A stretch of 64,000 nt of DNA from Papaver somniferum (Eukaryota; Streptophyta; Magnoliopsida; Ranunculales; Papaveraceae), in the NCBI RefSeq assembly GCF_003573695.1, contig NC_039361.1:35343702-35407701 (forward strand), in the 5' to 3' direction. Position numbers and translations under genes: made by a program. Positions 58,740-64,000 of the stretch are shown here, piece by piece. The first letter of the stretch is position 1; each line of letters begins with the position of its first letter. Under the pieces are notes generated by a model, which saw only the letters and a list, made by a program, of their open reading frames with translations, was not told the origin of the DNA and searched no databases.

Positions 58740-59679
58740 TAGGAGTAGGTTTGCCGAAAATGGATTTTATCACATAGTCGTCTCTCTTCACACGACCAAT
58801 GTAATAAATATGCACCTGAAATAGTAAGGTAAAATTTCAAATCAATTAGCTGGACTTTAAGCCTTTTTCACCACTGACTGTGCTGGAGTTGGTATGGTTA
58901 GTTCTTAGATCTACTTGATTAAGCATTATTCCACCTCAGATGTGGAGAGACAGTACCCAACATTTATCATACGCGACGGTTTTGTTGCTGCGGTCCTGGC
59001 CAATTCCAAGTCCTCAATGACTAAACCACTATCCATGGTTCTTACTACCAGTCCATTTACTATTGCGTCCTTATATTCTAATACTTCTGGATCTTTACCG
59101 TTCTTGGCACTTCCATTATCTTTGTGTTCAACAACATGAACAGTCCTGCAGGTAGCTAGCATATATGAATATAAATTGGAAATGCAGAAAACAGCTAATA
59201 TAAAACCAAAGAAAGTGGAAACCAAGCTTATGGTCATCCGGGAATATAATTTACCCTATAAATAAAGCAGATATAACTTTTCTAAGAAGTTGAAGTCCTA
59301 AGCTAGCATTCAATATCCAATGTGATCATAGAAGAGGAAAATGCCAAAATTCTCAAGGTTCTAAGAGCAGTTCCCCAACTAAAAACACATATTTAATGGC
59401 ATTTCACATTGATAGTTCAGTAACCCACTGGGATTAGCCAAGTTGCAAGAAATTCATTGATAATCCAGCTATATAGCCAAATCTTCGTATCACTATGCAT
59501 CAGCTAGCTAGATCTGGATTACCTTATAATTTCTTTCAGACCATATATATATATAGCCCACCATACACAAAGAGATGGTAAATCCCAAATTAATTTTTGG
59601 GGAAACTGCACTTACTTTTCCACCAAAGCATCTGGTATTGGGAATGCACCATTGTTGCCACCGTGTTCTACCTTCACCA
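58740..59679 (-). CDS. Right FKBP copy, exons 4, 5 and first part of exon 6
   Basis: Exon 4 (59616-59679) encodes VKVEHGGNNGAFPIPDAL and exon 5 (58962-59145) encodes TVHVVEHKDNGSAKNGKD...VRTMDSGLVIEDLELA, the linker that leads into the FKBP domain. Exon 6 starts at 58815 with VHIYYIGRVKRDDYVIKS and runs into the copia LTR at 58734, where TGT TAA follows. Confidence 0.75.
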
Positions 59680-59981
59680 CTGTGAAATTCGTAAGACTCT
59701 TTAACTAATTGTTCCAAGTAATCAAGTGGTCTAAATTATTAAGGGATATTTAATGTTTGGTAGCCGATAAATGTCCAACACATTATTTTGGTACCCAACA
59801 TTTTAAATATTAAGAGTTGGTATCTGGATCCGTGAGAGACTGTCAGGTCAACACGTTGACTTAACTGTGTTATGATTTCCGTAACAGAATTGTCACTATT
59901 ACCTCATTAACCTTATTATTACTAACAATGGCCAGAGTTATCATAACATCCCGTTATTGATATTATACGCGTCTAGCACTA

Positions 59982-60286
59982 TGTTTGTTTACTCCTGACT
60001 CATCTGAGTCGTCTGGATCTAAGTCATCTGGATCTGAGTGAAATCACCTGACTCATCTGGATCTGACTCAATATGTTTGTTTTGAGTCTGATATGACTCA
60101 AAAAACGTGAATTAGTGGTTTGGTCCCGTGAGTCAGGAATATTTTGTTACCTGATTCAAATGGGTCTGAATCAGGGATTATGTCTGAGTCATACGTCGAG
60201 TCAGATCTGACTCAAAATGCAAAATATACAGTCTGACTGCCCGAGTTAGAAGTAGACTCAGACGCCGAGTCAGCCGCAAACAAACA
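59982..60286. mobile_element. Putative MITE nested in the MULE
   Basis: Termini TGTTTGTTTACTCCTGACTC and, reversed, TGTTTGTTTGCGGCTGACTC, with an interior full of CTGAGTC/GACTCA words. The boundaries and target duplication are not certain. Confidence 0.55.
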
Positions 60287-60364
60287 AGATGTAAATCTAA
60301 ACGTGGTCCCCGAATTAACGACCACGATCAAATCCATCTTATAAAACCTAAAGGCTTAACCTGT

Positions 60365-60470
60365 CGCCATTTTCTTATCCTTCTTCTTCTTTTCTCCGCA
60401 ACTCCAATAAATGGCTCTGAAGAAACCAATTAGATTCAAACAATGGGTAGCAGAAAATAAGATATGCTGA
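60365..60470 (+). other. Possible captured gene 5' end inside the MULE
   Basis: A pyrimidine-rich leader (CTTCTTCTTCTTTTCTCCGC) precedes an ATG at 60411 and the frame MALKKPIRFKQWVAENKIC then stop. Leader plus a basic N-terminus, followed by intron-like AT-rich sequence, looks like a fragment of a cellular gene carried by a Pack-MULE. The parent gene is not recognised. Confidence 0.3.
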
Positions 60471-61422
60471 TTATGATTCTCAAGTCAAGTTTAGATCGAA
60501 ACAGTAAAAAAATTTCCCAATCTAAACATTGCCGCTACCGGTATGTGTTTCTCAAAAAAAAAAAAAAAAAATCTATTGAAGATTCAAAACCTAACTAATT
60601 TCAATTAGCAGGTAACTCTAATTCAATCTAGAGATAGGAAGGTTACTACTGCTAATTCAATCATGACCGAGAAGAATCAGTGATTCTTTACTAAACTCAA
60701 GTTTTAAACTAGTTTCAATTTTGGAAACTAGGGTTTGGGTTTATGTGGTTTCATGGTATATCACTGTTTATCTTCTTGAATTTGAAGTTTTCGAAGAATA
60801 TTGTTGAGGCTCTTAATTTTGCTATTAAAATTTTGATATAATGAATGGTATTCAAACACTTATTTGGATATGGTAGATAACATCATCGATTGTTTTTATA
60901 TTAGTGGGTTTCATGAGATTCTTAGAATGTTCAGGTGTTAGAATGACTTGCTTAAGTTATTGTGGTATGGTCTAAGGCGAACGTTCAATGCTTGACCTTC
61001 TTGTCTATAAACTGGAAACTGGAATTGCAGTTGCAGGTTAACGAAGAAAATGGAGGTAGGAATCTGAAAATGGGAAAGAGTGTAAAAGAGGTGTGTAAAT
61101 AACTCTAATTCATCTCAGTCGTTGGATGAATCTATTCTCTATCGTTAGATGAATTTATTGCTAACGGAAAATTGACGACGTCAAGTAATTTATAGTATTT
61201 TATTAATAATTTCACTTATTTAGGTAACAGATGTTAGATGTTAGGTCAAGAGTTTGACTTGACAGTCTTTAACGAGTCCAGGTACCAATCCTTAATATTT
61301 GAAATGTTGGGTACCAAAGCAATGTGTTGGACATTTTCCGGGTACCAAACATTAAATATCCCAATTATTAAACAACAAGTATCTAATGCAAGAATATCAT
61401 AATTAGAGTTAGTCGTAATCAC

Positions 61423-61934
61423 CATTTCCAGATTGACCATTATACCTAATATAATGACCACTTAAATGCACACTGCTATTGCCAAGATTTTCGAGAACAA
61501 CATCATCTTCCTTCTCTTCAAACTGGATATCCAATTTACATGTATCACCGTTTGCAGCGCAAAGTAAGCAAACCTGGATTGGACTCTTTTTCCCTACTTT
61601 ACATTGAACAATAACATTGTTCACAGTCGAAATAATCCTACGACCCAAAATTGCCTGCCACACATATCATCAACATATTAGAGCAGATAACATGCATGAG
61701 AAGTAGAACGCACAAGGATTTACTTAGAATCTCGTCATATACCTGAGTAATACGGAGCCTTCCCTGTGAGCTATCGTACTTGTGGGTGTACGGCATTCCT
61801 GGTTTCAATTCTACTCCTGAAAAAAAAATTTACTCAATAATGAAAGACTGAATAAACAAAACCTATACAAGGTTTTACACTGTACTGAATTGGTAAATAT
61901 ATTGATATAACAAAAACTAACCCCAGAAAGCCAT
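61423..61934 (-). CDS. Right FKBP copy, exons 1-3: nucleoplasmin-like domain
   Basis: Exon 1 (61922-61934) encodes MAFW and the first base of Gly. Exon 2 (61743-61816) encodes GVELKPGMPYTHKYDSSQG and RLRITQ. Exon 3 (61423-61654) encodes AILGRRIISTVNNVIVQCKV...VCLLCAANGD...VHLSGHYIRYNGQSGN. This is the N-terminal histone-binding-type nucleoplasmin fold of FKBP43/53 and HD2 proteins. Exon 1 is preceded by TTTTCAG at 61967-61973, so a non-coding first exon probably exists further upstream. Confidence 0.85.
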
Positions 61935-62459
61935 TTTCTTTCTACTCCAGCAAAAGCACCTCTAGTCTGAAAATAAGAAAATAGGGGAACACTGTTGAAG
62001 TTAAACCCTAGAAAATGAAATGACAAAACCCTTTGATATTCCTTATTGGGCTTCATGAATACCCTAGGTCCCTAGTTCTAGGAAATAAGCTTATCGCTTG
62101 TGTATAACGTGCCCATTTTGAGGAATGATTTTTTAGGGACCATGGTTTTTTTGAGGGATCATAGTTTTATTAGGCCACATTCCCTATAGTGATAAGGGGT
62201 GTCCTAAAACGTTGAAATAACTAACCTACCCTTAACCTAATTTAATTTAAAACCAACTTAATAACCACCTATATATATATATATATAACCACCACCTTCT
62301 CCCACCACCACCGCCCACCATCGCCGATTACCACCACCGCCACCTCCGATTATCACCACCACCAACCACCGATTACCACCACCGCCGCCGCCTATTTAAG
62401 AAATGTAACAACATCAATCCAATCACAATTAAGTTCTGTTACATGATAATTTTATCGAG

Positions 62460-62467
62460 TATAAAAG
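62460..62467 (+). promoter_or_regulatory. TATA box of foldback element copy B
   Basis: TATAAAAG preceded by AATCCAATCACAATT at about 62415-62429, the spacing of a plant CCAAT-TATA promoter. Conserved in copy A. Downstream lies the hairpin array. Confidence 0.5.
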
Positions 62468-62604
62468 ACGCCAGCCGCAACCTGATTCTGCCATGGGACC
62501 ACTCCGGAGGTATTTTCCAACAAACCCTTCACTTTAATTTGATTTTGATTGCTTCAATCGAATAGAAATCATCAAAATAGGGTTTTAGTAGGAGTTACAG
62601 AGCC

Positions 62605-63535
62605 ATGTTCGGTTAGGCCGATTTTCCAAAAACCCTAGTTTACTAACCGAACTTCTTGAAAATGAAGAACACGAAGAACAGTTCGGTTCTATTGGATTTA
62701 AAACTAAGTCACCGAACTCTCTGTTCGGTTGTTTCGCAAAAAAATTTAAAACTACAAAGTAACCGAACTCCCCTTAGAACCGAAAAAAAAAAACAAATCC
62801 AGTCTAACCGAACTGTGTTGTTGTGGCCACTATCTCGAGTTCCAAAATAACCGAACTTAGCCAATAGAGTTCGGTTTTTTCGCAACAAATTTTAAAACTA
62901 CAAAGTAACCGAACTTAGCCAATAGAGTTCGTTGATTCGCAAAAAATACTTTTAACCGAACTCCTTGTATTAGAACAACAAAAGTCCATAAGTTCGGTTC
63001 CTTCGCAAAATAAGGATATCACCGAACTTTAGTTTACGAAAATAATGAGAAGTCCACAAGTTCGGTTCGTTCGCAAAAATGTTAAGTTTTCTTTGTAACT
63101 GAACTCTACCTTTGAAACTTCGTAACCGAACTCTACCTAATTCGCCAAGAAATAAATTTCGTAGTAACCGAATGTTTGCCTAATTGCATATATGCATATA
63201 TAAGCCCAGTTCGGTTGATTCGCAAAATATGTTGAATTTTTCTAACCAACCGAACTTCTAACACTAGGTTACTTTTAACCTGCAGTTTGGTTGGGAACTT
63301 GGTTGCGTTGAAGTTTGCGAACTAACCGAACACACAAGATGTACCCAAATAAATTGTTAAGTTCAAAGTTCGGTTACCTACCATTTTATCCTAGGTAACC
63401 GAAAATTACACTGTACGACCAAAACCTCCATTAACGAGCGAGTTCAGTAACCTGCGTGTTTGGAAAACGTAACCGAACTACACTTTCAGGTGTGTTCGGT
63501 TACATGTTCTTGACATATGGTAACCGAACTGACCC
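62605..63535. repeat. TTCGGTT / AACCGAA hairpin array, copy B
   Basis: Same array as in copy A, in reverse orientation, with scattered single-base differences. Frames crossing it are not genes. Confidence 0.9.
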
Positions 63536-64000
63536 AAATCTACATAAAAATTTTCATTTTTTTTGAAAGTTTGGAGCAATTCAACCAACATTATCTAAGT
63601 TTGAAGCACACCTGGGTACCCAAATAGCCTTCCTCCGGTTGTGGTTGGTAAAATCCATCGTTTTCATGTTTTCCTTCTTCATCTTCTCTAACTTTACTAT
63701 CTCAATAATTCTACTTCTTAAAAAAAAAACCATCTGATTTTTTAATCTCACTAATTGTCTTTAACTTAATCATCTCACTAATCATTACACTAACTAATCA
63801 TCACCCAAAATTAATCAGGGGGATAATTTAGGTATTAATATAAATATCCAGATAAGGATTAACCTAGATTTACTTCTAATGTCTTTACCAAAAATAGAAC
63901 CATGGTCCCCCCAAAAAAACCATGGTCCCCAAAAAATCGTTCATTTTGAGGGTTTATAACGGGCCATTCTAGACTGGCAGGACCATTTAATCTGTCAGGT

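Larger units (their letters stand above)
59743..61362. mobile_element. Mutator-like element, 1620 bp, in intron 3 of the right FKBP copy
   Basis: Perfect 9 bp duplication AATTATTAA at 59734-59742 and 61363-61371. Inverted repeats of roughly 140 bp start GGGATATTTAATGTTTGGTA on both sides. Long TIRs with 9 bp duplications are typical of MULEs. No transposase. The interior holds a gene-like 5' segment and a nested MITE. Confidence 0.9.
53455..61934 (-). pseudogene. FKBP43/53-type nucleoplasmin-immunophilin gene, right copy, exon 6 split by a retrotransposon
   Basis: Nine coding exons with GT-AG ends and matching phases: 61922-61934, 61743-61816, 61423-61654, 59616-59679, 58962-59145, 58740-58815 plus 54085-54099 (one exon, 91 nt, split by the copia element and its duplication), 53933-53974, 53732-53780, 53455-53536. 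Their sum is 831 nt, 276 codons and a stop. Residues 1 to about 105 are the nucleoplasmin-like chaperone domain of plant nuclear FKBPs (GVELKPGMPYTH, RLRITQAILG, SSVHLSGHYI). Residues about 190-276 are an FKBP fold (VHIYYIGRVK, YQLGVGKLIRGLDVGING, RRKITVPPSMGYK, HDAWLEFEVKLENV). The long acidic linker of FKBP53 is absent. The FKBP pocket Trp is Leu and the FDSS box is degenerate, so PPIase activity is doubtful. The insertion introduces a stop two codons into the LTR. The donor of exon 5 is the least certain. Confidence 0.85.
62123..63942 (+). mobile_element. Foldback TIR element copy B with TTCGGTT hairpin array
   Basis: Perfect 8 bp duplication ATTTTGAG at 62115-62122 and 63943-63950. Termini GAATGATTTTTTAGGGACC and revcomp GAACGATTTTTTGGGGACC. 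From the left: TIR, CCACCA minisatellite (62282-62395), CCAAT and TATA boxes, hairpin array (62605-63535) and right TIR. It is opposite in orientation to copy A and lies about 190 bp upstream of the start codon of the right FKBP copy. Confidence 0.9.

Noticed and set aside
62656..62850. Plus-strand Lys-rich frame in foldback copy B
   Set aside because: It is formed by the hairpin array; copy A does not conserve the frame.

Overview
The window is nuclear DNA of a flowering plant, probably a eudicot. The signs are GT-AG introns, plant-type LINEs, copia and gypsy LTR retrotransposons with tRNA-type primer sites, Stowaway, Emigrant, hAT and Mutator type elements, and plant nucleoplasmin/FKBP genes. 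I cannot name the species. Most of the 64 kb is nested mobile DNA. I find no rRNA, tRNA, CRISPR or bacterial-type operon.

Region 1 (1-17.8 kb): a small cluster of Myb/SANT-like genes and fragments. A minus-strand two-exon gene lies at 588-1077, a fragment at 1398-1526, a plus-strand two-exon gene at 14588-15044 and an orphan exon at 15592-15742. The cluster is split by a 12.4 kb LTR element (1762-14194, minus strand) with two 2489 bp LTRs. That element has a copia-like primer site and polypurine tract and only gag-like remnants, so it is a LARD-type non-autonomous element. It carries a solo LTR of another family (6285-7843, 5 bp duplication).

Region 2 (17.8-33.5 kb): three LINEs. The first (17854-20927) has a perfect 16 bp target duplication and a long ORF fusing ORF1 to the end of ORF2. 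The second (22.2-30.2 kb) is split by a Stowaway-like MITE and by a 3.67 kb terminal-inverted-repeat element (26437-30104) that carries its own minus-strand genes. The third is at about 30333-33440.

Region 3 (33.8-62 kb): two minus-strand paralogues of a nucleoplasmin-domain FKBP immunophilin (FKBP43/53 type). The left copy (33802-49193) lacks exons 2-4 and has a 14.0 kb Tat-like gypsy element inserted at the splice donor of exon 8. The right copy (53455-61934) has a complete 276-codon exon chain, but a 4.6 kb copia element sits inside coding exon 6. A 1.6 kb Mutator-like element lies in its intron 3.

Region 4: two copies of a 1.8-1.9 kb foldback element (50765-52676 and 62123-63942), in inverted orientation, bracket the right FKBP gene. 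Each carries a dense array of TTCGGTT/AACCGAA hairpins preceded by a CCAAT and TATA-like promoter. Their termini and 8 bp target duplications resemble those of the 26437-30104 element. This makes a candidate lineage of motif-array elements and is the most novel-looking system here.
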